From positions 18,880 to 82,879 of the forward strand of contig SVEY01000013.1 in assembly GCA_015057165.1 (NCBI GenBank): 64,000 bases of DNA, in the 5' to 3' direction. Shown piece after piece: positions 48,914-58,377 of the stretch. This DNA comes from Lachnospiraceae bacterium. GTDB lineage: Bacteria > Bacillota > Clostridia > Lachnospirales > Lachnospiraceae. Below the pieces are notes generated by a model. The model saw nothing but the letters and a program-made list of their open reading frames with translations. It did not search any database and was not told the DNA's origin. A program made the translations under genes and the position numbers. Positions within the stretch are counted from its first letter, which is position 1, and every line of letters starts with the position of its first letter.

Positions 48914-51593
48914 AAGCCTCACGACCTTTCATTTCGATATAACGATCTAAGAGGTCGAAGAACTCAGGCTCTTCTTCTCTAATCGCTGCAATTACATCTT
49001 CTTTGCTTGCATTACCGTTGATGTTAATATTTGGACTGAATGTAATACCGCCAAGACTAATTGATGTATTACCTCCGGAAGAGGCTTTACCTGCCAATAA
49101 ATCAATGAACGATGTGTCAATTCCTAACATCTGACCTGCTTTAGCCCAGTAGCTTATGTTCTGCTTACGATATGCTGGGTCAAATGATAGGACTGCCTCA
49201 GTTCCGTTCTCACCGGCAATGGATAGTCCATCGGTGAAGCCACCTGTCGCATACCATTTAACATCCAGGTTAGGCACTCTATTGTTCTGCGCGTCCAGTG
49301 CTCCGCTTAGTGTGAAGTGTGGTAATGCTATGTCTCTATTCAGTTCCAGCTTAGTGTTAGCAAATTGAGCTTGAAGTGCTGCAAGCTGTGCTGCTGCCAT
49401 TACTCTTAATGCAAAAAAAGCAGCCATGAATCCAGATATACCAGATGTAAATCCGGCGGTTAATCCCATCCCTAGAGCAGCTCCATCTGACTGTGCTGTT
49501 CCTACAGCACTTTCAAATACCGCAAGAAAAGAAGATACGGCGCTTGATGCCAAATCTTTTAGTGTATCTAATGCACCCTGCACTGTTGTAACAGCTGTTA
49601 CCATTAATAGAAGCGCTCCTGCTGCAGTTATTGCGTCATTCTTAATAACTTCCATTACAGCCATAACGCCTGTTAACGCTAACAACATAGCAAAGGATCC
49701 AATAGAAGCCATCATCATTGCGCCGCCAAAGGCTATAGCTCCTACTGTACCGACTAAAGCTGTGGCTCCAAAGGCTGCCATAGCCACAGTTCCTACTAAT
49801 AGGCTTGCGCCCATAAGAAGCAATGCAGCTGAGAAGACCAATATCGCACCGCTAAGTGCTACTATACCAAGGGCTGCATCTAATCCATACTCTGCTATCG
49901 TTGGTAGCTGCTCACAGAATAAAGCCGCGCCCATAGCTGCGACTGCTATACCGGCGCCAACTAGGAATACTGCTGCGCCAAGTGCTAATAATCCGACTGC
50001 TGATATCGTTGCTGCGCCACCTATTGCTACAATAGCGGCTGCAACTCCGATTCCTACTGCTGCCATTAATACGAATACAGCAACTGCTGCAGGACCTGCG
50101 TCCGCTAGTGCAATAGCAGATTGCGCTAAAAGTGCCATACCTGCTGCAATTAGGAGTACTGCTGCACCGGCTGCAAATAGCAATAGTGCCTGACCGCCTA
50201 ATGTAGAGAATGAAGATGAAGCTGAAGCGGCACTGCTCGCTGCGCCTGATGCGGAAGAGCCAAAAGAGGCCATACTTCCCGAGACACTGCTAATTCCACT
50301 GCTTAGTCCACCAACCATTCCACTTATACCGCTTATTGCTGATGACAATGGCCCAACTGCGAGTGCAATACCCGCGATTATAGGACCTACTGTTGTGATA
50401 ATATCCCAATTGTCTACAAGCCAAGAGATAGCATCTCCAATGCCCTCTACAAGTGTAGGTAATTTATTTTCTGCAAAATCTTGGATACGAGGCCCAAGAT
50501 TAGCCGCCCACTCTTCAATTTTTGGTGCCATATCCTCTACTACTTGTGTAATATATGGCATAGCACCGGCAAGCGCATCCACGAGAGATGTCGCCAGAGG
50601 CTCAATGGCTGTCTCTAAATTTTGCTTAACCAATTGCCACTTATCCGCGAATGTATATGTATCCCACGCCGCACTATTTATCGTCTCTTTCGATGTTTTA
50701 AGCGCAGCGGTAAGACCTTCAACATCAAGTGTTCCGTTTCGAATAGCTGCTGACATTGTAGAAGCAGCTCTAGCTCCGAAGACCTCAGATGCTATCCTTG
50801 TAGCCTCTGTTGCATCTCCTGCATTCTTGATGGCATCGGTATATTCTTTCATACCTTGAGACGCGGATTTGCCTTCCTTAGCCATTGTTGTGACTGACTT
50901 CTTCATGGCCTTTAAGACTTCGCCGGAATTAACGCCGGCTTTATCTAATTGACCCATTAAAGCTGCTGCCTCTTCGAATGAATATCCAAGATCCTGAAGC
51001 TGCGCTCCATATCCCTGCATATCAGACATAAGAGCCGTAAAGCCTACGCCTGTTGACTGTGATACCTTGAATATGTAGTCCATAGCTCCGCCCATGTTTT
51101 CAGTTGATACATGCCATTGTTGGAATGCTTGTGATGATTCCTCGACGATGCCCGCAACATCTTCTCCAAGCATCTTCGATACTTGAAGAGCCTGCGTAGA
51201 TAATCCCTGAAGCGCAGTTCCGGTTAATCCAAGTCTTGTATTGTAATCAGCAATTACAGTTGATGCATCTTCCAGAGTAGTAGGAACACTCTTATATACT
51301 TCCTTCATAGTGCCATATAGGTCCTGAAGGTCTTGTCCTGTTGCGCCAGTGCCGATGCGGATTGTGTTTTGAGCTGCCTTAAAATCATTTCCTACATCTA
51401 TTAACGCTTTTCCTGCTGCAATTGTTCCTGTTGCAATCGCGGTAACAGCAACTGCAGCTACTTTAGATACGGTCTTAGCCACATCTCCGAAGCCTTTCAT
51501 TGAGGATGAAGCTGATGAAATTGCCTTATTAAGAGCTGGATCTACTTTACCGGATATAGATACAAGCGCTTTTAACTCTTTACCCTGTGCCAT
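48897..51593 (-). CDS. Tail tape measure protein
   Basis: An 898-residue protein that sets tail length. The N-terminal 350 residues contain TAPE-measure features (AQNTIRIGTGATGQDLQDLY, SQALQVSKMLGED, QGYGAQLQDLGYSFEEAAAL). Residues 390-640 are a series of long Ala/Gly-rich hydrophobic helices, the usual membrane-penetrating part. The C-terminus is soluble. It follows the E/E' chaperone pair and begins three bases after the E' stop. Confidence 0.93.
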   Translation of the reverse strand: MAQGKELKALVSISGKVDPALNKAISSASSSMKGFGDVAKTVSKVAAVAVTAIATGTIAAGKALIDVGNDFKAAQNTIRIGTGATGQDLQDLYGTMKEVYKSVPTTLEDASTVIADYNTRLGLTGTALQGLSTQALQVSKMLGEDVAGIVEESSQAFQQWHVSTENMGGAMDYIFKVSQSTGVGFTALMSDMQGYGAQLQDLGYSFEEAAALMGQLDKAGVNSGEVLKAMKKSVTTMAKEGKSASQGMKEYTDAIKNAGDATEATRIASEVFGARAASTMSAAIRNGTLDVEGLTAALKTSKETINSAAWDTYTFADKWQLVKQNLETAIEPLATSLVDALAGAMPYITQVVEDMAPKIEEWAANLGPRIQDFAENKLPTLVEGIGDAISWLVDNWDIITTVGPIIAGIALAVGPLSSAISGISGMVGGLSSGISSVSGSMASFGSSASGAASSAASASSSFSTLGGQALLLFAAGAAVLLIAAGMALLAQSAIALADAGPAAVAVFVLMAAVGIGVAAAIVAIGGAATISAVGLLALGAAVFLVGAGIAVAAMGAALFCEQLPTIAEYGLDAALGIVALSGAILVFSAALLLMGASLLVGTVAMAAFGATALVGTVGAIAFGGAMMMASIGSFAMLLALTGVMAVMEVIKNDAITAAGALLLMVTAVTTVQGALDTLKDLASSAVSSFLAVFESAVGTAQSDGAALGMGLTAGFTSGISGFMAAFFALRVMAAAQLAALQAQFANTKLELNRDIALPHFTLSGALDAQNNRVPNLDVKWYATGGFTDGLSIAGENGTEAVLSFDPAYRKQNISYWAKAGQMLGIDTSFIDLLAGKASSGGNTSISLGGITFSPNININGNASKEDVIAAIREEEPEFFDLLDRYIEMKGREAYGFNF

Positions 51594-51596
51594 GAT

Positions 51597-52147
51597 TTAT
51601 CTCCTACGATGCGACTTACTGTAAGCCTTTGCTTTCTCTTTGCGTACTTGACGCTCCTGTTCTTCTTTTTCTCTCTTTAGGTCTTCTCCCGCTTCGCTTA
51701 TCTCTTGGATAAACGCTCTCATCTCTAGTTGTCTGAGAGTTTTGGGACTTTCTCCATAGATACGACAGTAGCTTCTGACAAGCTTTCTGATTTCTTTTGC
51801 GGTGAGGCTATCTCTTCCTGGTCTTCCTCCTGCGCAGTATCGTTGAAAAAATCTCTACCTATCCTCCTGATCTTGTGGATGTCTCTACCTTTGATGCGTT
51901 TTAGATCTTCAATATCTATTGCAGAGTTGCAATTAATGATAGCTCTATAACCAAGCGCAATATGGAATGCTGAGTTGAACTCAGGTTGAGTAGCTGTCAT
52001 AATTCCCTTTGACGCATTGTCAAATTGAACCTTGCCTTCTACTTCCATGTATTGTTCTACAGTAATAGAGTCAATGTCATACTCGAATTCTGATACTTCT
52101 TTCCCATTGATCATAATGGGGTTATTTAATGTTATATATTCAGCCAT
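51597..52147 (-). CDS. Tail assembly chaperone E-E', fused by programmed -1 frameshift
   Basis: The shorter product E is read from 52147 to 51725 (140 aa). At codons 100-101 the mRNA reads T TTT TTC (51851-51845), a canonical -1 slippery heptamer. After slippage, translation continues in the -1 frame for 82 residues to a stop at 51597, giving 183 aa. The extension contains KEIRKLVRSYCRIYGESPKT and RQLEMRAFIQEISEAGED, and ends with a basic KAKAYSKSHRRR. This matches P2 E/E' and lambda G/GT logic. Evidence is the heptamer in phase, the open extension and its position before the tape measure gene. Confidence 0.85.
51845..51851 (-). promoter_or_regulatory. Programmed -1 ribosomal frameshift site
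   Basis: T TTT TTC in the reading frame of the 140-aa gene (codons 100-101). The P2 E/E' site is T TTT TTG. Frameshifting here joins E to E'. Confidence 0.85.
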
Positions 52148-52225
52148 GCTATTGTTCTCCTATTCATAAAAAAGTAGAAGAGCCTCAACACACATTGAAG
52201 CTCTTCCTTGTCAATAAGTTAATTA

Positions 52226-52738
52226 CTACAGTAATCTGTCATAATCTCTAGAGTAGTCTCTGCCGTTAACCTTAACGATGTGTGCAAGTCTATCCACTAA
52301 TAAGATTTCCTCGCCATCAACGACTAATCTATATCTGAATACCTTATATGTAAGGTCGCTCTCTGAAGCACTTCCGATTTCGAGAGATGCTCCCGGAGCT
52401 AATGTAACAGGTGCTACATTAAGGAAGGCCTTGCATCCTTCTTTTGCTGTAGTTCCATCTGACTTAATTAAGTCTTGAACCCATCTAATCTCAACAGCCT
52501 TCTTGCCAGGTGCTGTAAGTCTAGTCATATTCTTGTCAACGCCTACCTTAGTGATGGTCATTTCCATGTCTTCGATAGCGTTAGACAAAGGAATACTCAT
52601 ATCACCCATAGCCTTAACATCAGCTGTCATGAATGTTACTTCTGGAAGTGTTACCGTTGTATCGGTAGCTACGAGGACACCGTCGGAATAGATCGTATTA
52701 GCTTCAATAGGTCCTCTTTTGTTTACCCATTTACTCAT
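52226..52738 (-). CDS. Major tail tube protein
   Basis: A 170-residue protein with the P2 FII/XkdM-like tube pattern: beta strands VLVATDTTVTLPEVTF and KAVEIRWVQDLIKSDG, and FRYRLVVDGEEILLVDRLA near the end. It forms the tube inside the sheath. Its start lies four bases after the sheath stop, and it precedes the assembly chaperones. Confidence 0.88.
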   Translation of the reverse strand: MSKWVNKRGPIEANTIYSDGVLVATDTTVTLPEVTFMTADVKAMGDMSIPLSNAIEDMEMTITKVGVDKNMTRLTAPGKKAVEIRWVQDLIKSDGTTAKEGCKAFLNVAPVTLAPGASLEIGSASESDLTYKVFRYRLVVDGEEILLVDRLAHIVKVNGRDYSRDYDRLL

Positions 52739-52741
52739 TGA

Positions 52742-54451
52742 TTATTCCTCCTCTCCAAAGTATGATGTGAATCCTGCATCTGTGTATGCAACCTTAGCTG
52801 TAAGGCTCTTAGCAGCAGGCGTAGGTGTATCAACAATGTTCCATGTGAAGTTACCATTAATAAGGTCGCCGATTGTGTTCTCAGATTCAACGAATGTGAT
52901 AACTGGCTCTCCTATTAATGCGCCCTGGGCTACTAAGCTATCAAGCTTCTGCTGCTCAACTTCAACAATTGTATCCTTAAGATTTCTATCCATAGGCTCA
53001 TCTACATCGTCGCCATGATCAGCTTCGAATGAGTTGATGATGTACTCTTGCATTCTCATGTTTGTGTCAAAGATTCCTAACGGATTAACATCTGGCTTAG
53101 CATTTCCATCAGCACCTGCCTCGAATGCAGCAGTGTGAGGACCCCAGAGTCTCCAAGAACCTCCCCACTTAACAAGAGTAGTAATACCTACTGCATTAAG
53201 TGTGTTGCCTTGACTTTGATCAAAGCCCTGATTCTTAGATTCTGCTCCGAAGTACTGTGCAGCAACAGGAACACTCTTGTTAGAGCATGTTTCCATTGGA
53301 ATACCATCATGAGATGCATCAACTCTAAGTGTCTCAGCGAGTGCGAGAGTTGATAGATGATATACTTTACCATTAGCGGTCTTAGCCTGTGGCCAGAATA
53401 CTTTTGTATACATTGAATTGTATCCTTTGTTCGTCTGCCAATCCTTAGCTAGTGCTAATGTATCAACAGTGCTCTTGTATTCAACGTCAACCTTGTCAGC
53501 TGCGTAATAAGAGCCACCTGATAATAATGTGATAGTAACACCGCTTGCTGTTTTCTCAGCAGTATAGTCAGTGCCCTCTTTCATTACTGTACTTGTGCCT
53601 GTCTCGTATACAACTACGCTTGATAAGATAGCCTTTGCATCTCCGATTACTACCTCGTGATCACTGACAGCAGCTTCGCTTACGTTAACAACTCCTTCAA
53701 CAGGAATGTCAGCATAAGGCATTGCATACCAATGGTCGTTGATAGCCTGACAGAAATTAACCATAGCATCATATACAGCCTTACGCTCTGACCACTTAGG
53801 TGCAGCGATGTAAGTAATAATTGCATCATAATTAGGATATACAAGCTTACCGCACTGGAGTCCAGTGTATACCCCTTCAGCTGATACAGAACCAATGATA
53901 GTATCTTCTGTGATGCCTGTTGTATCAACTTCATAGTAAGAAGCTTGAATAGTACCTGTAAGAGGTGTATCATTATCAACACTTGTGATTAACACTTTAC
54001 CTGTGTTAAAACTATAATCTAGGTTATAATCTGTGCCTTCTGTCTTACCTGCAAGTGCGAATGTATCAAGAATGATTGTGTCAGATGTAATTGAAGCACT
54101 TCCATTGGTGAATGTAAGTGACTTAGTTGTCTGAGCTGATTTCTTGTGCACTGCCGGATCTAGCACATTAACAAAAAATGCTGGTCCGATATTGCCATTA
54201 GCATTGTCGAATAAAGCTGAGAGCATTTCACATAGAGTGAACTTATCCCAGTCTTCTGAATAACCAATGACATTCTTAGCACCCATATCTGTAATGTATA
54301 CAGGTGAATTAATGATGTTAGCGTTAGCATAACCACGAATAAGGTTAACAGGTGCAGTACCAACAACAAAAGGTACGCTCTGAGATGAATTCGCAGCTGA
54401 AATAACGCTGTCGCTTATAGAGCCATAAGCTCCATGCTTGTAACCGCTCAT
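52742..54451 (-). CDS. Tail sheath protein
   Basis: A 569-residue contractile sheath subunit. The N-terminus (about 1-100) has SVPFVVGTAPVNLIRGYANA and the domain continues with a variable insertion (residues 100-350). The C-terminal portion contains GVTTLVKWGGSWRLWGPHTA and EYIINSFEADHGDDVDEP, typical of sheath proteins. It shows that the prophage has a contractile (myovirus-type) tail. Confidence 0.92.
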   Translation of the reverse strand: MSGYKHGAYGSISDSVISAANSSQSVPFVVGTAPVNLIRGYANANIINSPVYITDMGAKNVIGYSEDWDKFTLCEMLSALFDNANGNIGPAFFVNVLDPAVHKKSAQTTKSLTFTNGSASITSDTIILDTFALAGKTEGTDYNLDYSFNTGKVLITSVDNDTPLTGTIQASYYEVDTTGITEDTIIGSVSAEGVYTGLQCGKLVYPNYDAIITYIAAPKWSERKAVYDAMVNFCQAINDHWYAMPYADIPVEGVVNVSEAAVSDHEVVIGDAKAILSSVVVYETGTSTVMKEGTDYTAEKTASGVTITLLSGGSYYAADKVDVEYKSTVDTLALAKDWQTNKGYNSMYTKVFWPQAKTANGKVYHLSTLALAETLRVDASHDGIPMETCSNKSVPVAAQYFGAESKNQGFDQSQGNTLNAVGITTLVKWGGSWRLWGPHTAAFEAGADGNAKPDVNPLGIFDTNMRMQEYIINSFEADHGDDVDEPMDRNLKDTIVEVEQQKLDSLVAQGALIGEPVITFVESENTIGDLINGNFTWNIVDTPTPAAKSLTAKVAYTDAGFTSYFGEEE

Positions 54452-54465
54452 TGTTTATTCTCCTT

Positions 54466-55032
54466 TCAAAGATAATCGTTGTAATTGTTAGCTTTCGGAC
54501 TTATTCCGCAGGTTATTGTCAGCTCTATCCACGCATACCACATAGGGTATGCATCAACTAGATTGTCATCTATCTGGAAATGTCCATACTTAATAGGTGT
54601 TGATTTCTCAACCTTAAGGCCTTCGATATACATTTCTGTCTGTAACTTGTTTATGGACTTAGATATCCATAGCCATAGCTCTTTCCAGCCATCAGCATTC
54701 CTTGTGAACTTAAGCTCACCCTGCTCATCTTCCGCGAAGGAACCTGGACGATAGGTCGAAAATGAGAGGCGGAACTCTAGGCTCCGCTCACTCGACACCA
54801 TATCGTCCGAACCCTTCACGAGCTGTAAACATATAGAAGGAATTTGAGTTGAAACCTCCGGTGGGAGCTGGTCTTTAGGTGGAACAAATAGGGCAAATGC
54901 CTTTGGAATTACAAAATTATATTCTCTTTCCATATCTCCACTCTTGGCTGGTGGGCTTAAGAACTCCATGTCATCGCATAAGTTCTTCTGGATCCACGCT
55001 GTTAGATTGTCTACTACTTCATTAAGTTGCAT
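54466..55032 (-). CDS. Neck/tail completion protein
   Basis: A 188-residue protein with beta-rich segments (REYNFVIPKAFALFVPPKDQ, SLEFRLSFSTYRPGSF, KYGHFQIDDNLVDAYPMWYA). It lies between the head connector and sheath genes, so it is probably the tail terminator or completion protein. The exact family is not resolved. Confidence 0.65.
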   Translation of the reverse strand: MQLNEVVDNLTAWIQKNLCDDMEFLSPPAKSGDMEREYNFVIPKAFALFVPPKDQLPPEVSTQIPSICLQLVKGSDDMVSSERSLEFRLSFSTYRPGSFAEDEQGELKFTRNADGWKELWLWISKSINKLQTEMYIEGLKVEKSTPIKYGHFQIDDNLVDAYPMWYAWIELTITCGISPKANNYNDYL

Positions 55033-55041
55033 TTCTGTCTC

Positions 55042-55371
55042 CTAACTTGGCACTGGTACAATCATTTGAATCTCTGTCATGCCCATGTTCTCATGCCAAT
55101 CTGTTACCGTATATATCTGTCCGTCAACATTAATGTGACTTCCGTAGCCTTCATAAGATAGTCCTGCGTCTGATAGGTCTTCTGTCTTTGCAAATATCCT
55201 CAGCACCGACTCACCGACGCCAAACTCTTCTCCACCGGAGAGGCTTGACATCTCATCGTTATCGATAGAACAATTGATTTTTTCTCCCTCGATTATGTGC
55301 TCGTCGCAGAAATCATCTGTATTGATAAATACATCATCGATATCAGACGCAATTAAGCTCTTAAGACTCAT
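55042..55371 (-). CDS. Head-tail connector protein (FII-like)
   Basis: A 109-residue protein, acidic at the N-terminus, with SGGEEFGVGESVLRIFAKTE and GQIYTVTDWHENMGMTEIQM. Its size, beta content and position after the capsid gene fit lambda FII-like connectors. It overlaps the 98-residue gene by 4 bases. Confidence 0.7.
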   Translation of the reverse strand: MSLKSLIASDIDDVFINTDDFCDEHIIEGEKINCSIDNDEMSSLSGGEEFGVGESVLRIFAKTEDLSDAGLSYEGYGSHINVDGQIYTVTDWHENMGMTEIQMIVPVPS

Positions 55372-55664
55372 ACCGGATCAGCTGCTTCGAATGCCGGTGG
55401 CTCTTCATCCGCAGTATCCTTTTTATTCTTTGCCTTTTTCTTTGTTGACTTCTTGGAAGCCTGCTTCTTAGGTTCAGCTTTCGGTTCTTCCTTAGCCTTC
55501 TTCGAAGATTCTGCTTCATCATCAACATGAACAGCAACGCCTAATTCGATTAAGCGTTGCTCTTCTTCAGGATTCACAGAAAAAGGCTCATCATTGCATG
55601 TCTTAGGTATAGGAATGCCATTCTTTCCGACATATCCATAGGTACCCTTGATTATTTTGATCAT
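55368..55664 (-). CDS. Phage head-region hypothetical protein, 98 aa
   Basis: A 98-residue protein. The N-terminal half has GTYGYVGKNGIPIPK and EEEQRLIELGVAVHVD, as in small head proteins of the lambda FI position. The second half is a low-complexity Lys/Glu/Ala stretch. It lies between capsid and FII-like genes. Confidence 0.6.
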   Translation of the reverse strand: MIKIIKGTYGYVGKNGIPIPKTCNDEPFSVNPEEEQRLIELGVAVHVDDEAESSKKAKEEPKAEPKKQASKKSTKKKAKNKKDTADEEPPAFEAADPV

Positions 55665-55678
55665 AAGCCTCTACCTCC

Positions 55679-56740
55679 TTATGCCACATCAGAAACAATA
55701 GCAGCATTAAGGTGCTTAGGCATAACGAGGGGCCTTGACTGATATCTAAGCTCTCTGTTGCCCTGATCACGATTGATAAGTACCTGTGGCACTCTTCTTT
55801 CTGCATAAGTACGAGGTGTGTCATCGTTCTCATACTGAGAAATAGCGCCATAAGCTGTACGGCCCATGCCCTCAGATGTAACAACAATCTTGTCAACATC
55901 AAAGTAAGGTGTATCTGTTCCGTTGATAGCCTTGTATGATGCAGAATAGATATATACGTTAAGAATGAATCCCTCGAAATCAACCTTTCCGATGAATGCA
56001 ACACCAGGAATAACGAACTCAGGTCTGATTTCGTCAGCGATGCGGATTCTACGGTTATCTAACTGCTTCTGAACTTCGCTGTTGTTCATAAATATGCTAC
56101 CTGCGGTTGAACCCATGATAAGATCAGTTGCAGGAAGGCCCTTCTTAGAAAGCATGTCACACATAGCCTTAACATCAGAGAAGATATTAGTTGAAGATGT
56201 AGTCCATCCTGATCCTGTATATACAGCCTGGTTGCTGTTGTTGCCTTCTCCAAAGAAATCAATCGAAAAATCTTCGGCAAAGTTAGTGCCATATCCATTG
56301 ATATACTGCTTAATTGTGTAAGCATTTCCGAGAAGCGTCTGAGCCGCCATATATTCCTCTGTTCTAGTAATCATGGCATCCAATGTGCTGATATCATCAG
56401 CAAGATATTGTGCTTCTCTCTGTTCAGCTGTCATATCTGATGCGATAGACTCATTGAACATACGTCTGTTGAGCTGTTCGATTGTAAGAACCATAGAAGG
56501 AGCGATAAGCGGAGCTGTCATCTCCTTTGTCTGGAAGCTACTTCTCTGAACAGGTACCGCGCCTGAAATAACTGCCGGTGCGAGCTTCTCATTAGTATCG
56601 TTCTCAAAATCTACTGTAACCTTTTCAGTTACATAGATATCAGCCTGTGAAGTAGGGAAAAACTTATCCCTTAAAAAAGACGGAGCCTTTTTTGCCCCTT
56701 TAATGCCCTGAAGCATTGTGCTTGTATCATATAAATTCAT
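55679..56740 (-). CDS. Major capsid protein (lambda gpE family)
   Basis: A 353-residue capsid protein. It contains EKVTVDFENDTNEKLAPAVI, RSSFQTKEMTAPLIAPSMVL and DTPYFDVDKIVVTSEG, and the length is as for lambda gpE (341). It forms the HK97-fold head. It directly follows the decoration protein gene and precedes the connector genes. Confidence 0.9.
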   Translation of the reverse strand: MNLYDTSTMLQGIKGAKKAPSFLRDKFFPTSQADIYVTEKVTVDFENDTNEKLAPAVISGAVPVQRSSFQTKEMTAPLIAPSMVLTIEQLNRRMFNESIASDMTAEQREAQYLADDISTLDAMITRTEEYMAAQTLLGNAYTIKQYINGYGTNFAEDFSIDFFGEGNNSNQAVYTGSGWTTSSTNIFSDVKAMCDMLSKKGLPATDLIMGSTAGSIFMNNSEVQKQLDNRRIRIADEIRPEFVIPGVAFIGKVDFEGFILNVYIYSASYKAINGTDTPYFDVDKIVVTSEGMGRTAYGAISQYENDDTPRTYAERRVPQVLINRDQGNRELRYQSRPLVMPKHLNAAIVSDVA

Positions 56741-56753
56741 TCTCTTGTCCTCC

Positions 56754-57119
56754 TTATACTTCCACGCCGTGAATCAAGTTAATATTATTCTTCTTGAGGT
56801 TCTCTTCAGCCGCAGTTGTAATTGCTGTAGAACTTCCGGTGAGTAACTTTTCGGGAATAAAGCACCCCTGAACATATACAGGCGCATAGATGTCTGTTGA
56901 CGAAGCAACCTGTGCAATATCCTTGGCAAGAATGACCTCTGCATCGCCAATTGTTGATGATGTAGCAATTGAATATGTACCATCACCATCATTAGCAAGT
57001 AATGTACCTCTCTTAAGATCCTGAGTCGTGCTTGCCGCTACCTTCTTTGTTTCAAGAAGGACTTCATGTGCATTAGCGATTAAGAAATCATCGCTTTCAA
57101 ATGATAATGTGCTGCTCAT
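56754..57119 (-). CDS. Head decoration protein (gpD-like)
   Basis: A 121-residue protein with RGTLLANDGDGTYSIATSST and AEVILAKDIAQVASSTDIYA, following lambda gpD (110 aa). It binds the capsid surface as trimers after expansion. Its place between protease and capsid genes is canonical. Confidence 0.85.
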   Translation of the reverse strand: MSSTLSFESDDFLIANAHEVLLETKKVAASTTQDLKRGTLLANDGDGTYSIATSSTIGDAEVILAKDIAQVASSTDIYAPVYVQGCFIPEKLLTGSSTAITTAAEENLKKNNINLIHGVEV

Positions 57120-57132
57120 TTTATTTACCTCC

Positions 57133-58377
57133 TTATTTGTTTAATGCCGCTGATAAAAGTGCGGCTGCATCTTTCGAATCCTGAATATTTTGCTCTGCCT
57201 CTGAGCCCTGTACCGGATCAGCCACAACATTAGCTGCACCGGAATCCTCTACATCAGAATCCAAGTCATTAAGAGCATTTTCTTCAATGCTTTTTTCTGA
57301 CTTCATTGCTTCAAATGCAAGTTGCTTAGCATCCATCACATCATCACCATACTTAGCCTTATTAATAAGCTCTTTGTCTGAGATGTGGTTTTGGATGTCC
57401 TCAATTTCCTTAATCCTGTTACGCTCTGCCATAACAGCGTCATTTACAGCCTTTTTATTTTCAGAGCGGGCCGCTTCCAACGCTTCAGCCTTGATAGCGT
57501 CGACAAATTCAGGATACTGAGCCTTTAATTCATCAAGATCCATAACGGTTTCCTCCTTTCCTGATGAGTTCTCAAATGTATCTATATTCAGCGACCCTCT
57601 GTCGCGGAATACCTTTTCCATAGACACGACATTTTTGTTATAGTTAAGTGCCGGTCTGTCCTCTTCACGAAGATTTATGGGATTACCATTGACGACGATC
57701 ACATTGTCACAACCTTTAACCTTTGCTACCGCCGGTTCTGTTGAGTTGACAATCTCATCAGCGAAGCCCTTGTCTACTGCTTCACTTGCCGTCATCCATG
57801 TTGTGTTCTTAATCATTTTGCTGATTGACTCTTCGCTGTTATTGGTTCTATCCTTGTAGATTTCCATCAACGAATTGTCGTAGTTCTTCAACATATTAAG
57901 AACGTCCTTGGTATCATTGGCGTTGTAATAGCCAATCAACAAGGTAGACGCTCCGTGAATCATAAGCTGTGATCCTACGCTCATCTGCCTCTTATCTCCA
58001 GCCATGAAGATAATCGATGCAGCTGAAGCAGCTAATCCATCAACTATTGTTGTGGTTTCAGCTTCCATCTCTCTTATGCGAGTAAATATTGCCTTGCCTG
58101 CATCCGCATCTCCGCCAACGGAGTTAATGCGAAATGTTACTTTGTCGTAGAACTTAAGTCCGTCGAGATCATCCAAGAACTCTTTTTCTACGATGAACAT
58201 GTCCTCAAGCGGCTGATCCGTCCAGAAGTCTTTAGGGCGATTGCTTACGACCTCTCCATAAAGGTTTACTTCTGCGGAATTATCAGCCTCATTTTTAACG
58301 ATGGTATAAGGCTGCCTACTCTGTACCGACTTAACCGGCGCAGGCATTCCATTCATTATCCTGTCGAAAAAGCCCAT
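57133..58377 (-). CDS. ClpP-like prohead protease/scaffold
   Basis: A 414-residue head maturation protease. The N-terminal domain has the ClpP-like pattern with RINSVGGDADAGKAIFTR, the probable nucleophile S118 (VDGLAASAASII) and H141 (MIHGAST). The C-terminal 180 residues, with a charged helical run and an Ala/Glu tail, would be the scaffold part. Lambda C-Nu3 has the same arrangement. It starts one base from the portal stop. Confidence 0.9.
   Translation of the reverse strand: MGFFDRIMNGMPAPVKSVQSRQPYTIVKNEADNSAEVNLYGEVVSNRPKDFWTDQPLEDMFIVEKEFLDDLDGLKFYDKVTFRINSVGGDADAGKAIFTRIREMEAETTTIVDGLAASAASIIFMAGDKRQMSVGSQLMIHGASTLLIGYYNANDTKDVLNMLKNYDNSLMEIYKDRTNNSEESISKMIKNTTWMTASEAVDKGFADEIVNSTEPAVAKVKGCDNVIVVNGNPINLREEDRPALNYNKNVVSMEKVFRDRGSLNIDTFENSSGKEETVMDLDELKAQYPEFVDAIKAEALEAARSENKKAVNDAVMAERNRIKEIEDIQNHISDKELINKAKYGDDVMDAKQLAFEAMKSEKSIEENALNDLDSDVEDSGAANVVADPVQGSEAEQNIQDSKDAAALLSAALNK

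Noticed and set aside
49426..50193. A 255-aa plus-strand frame inside the tape measure gene.
   Set aside because: It is the antisense of an Ala/Gly-rich region; no start signal, and low-complexity Ala/Pro/Thr composition.
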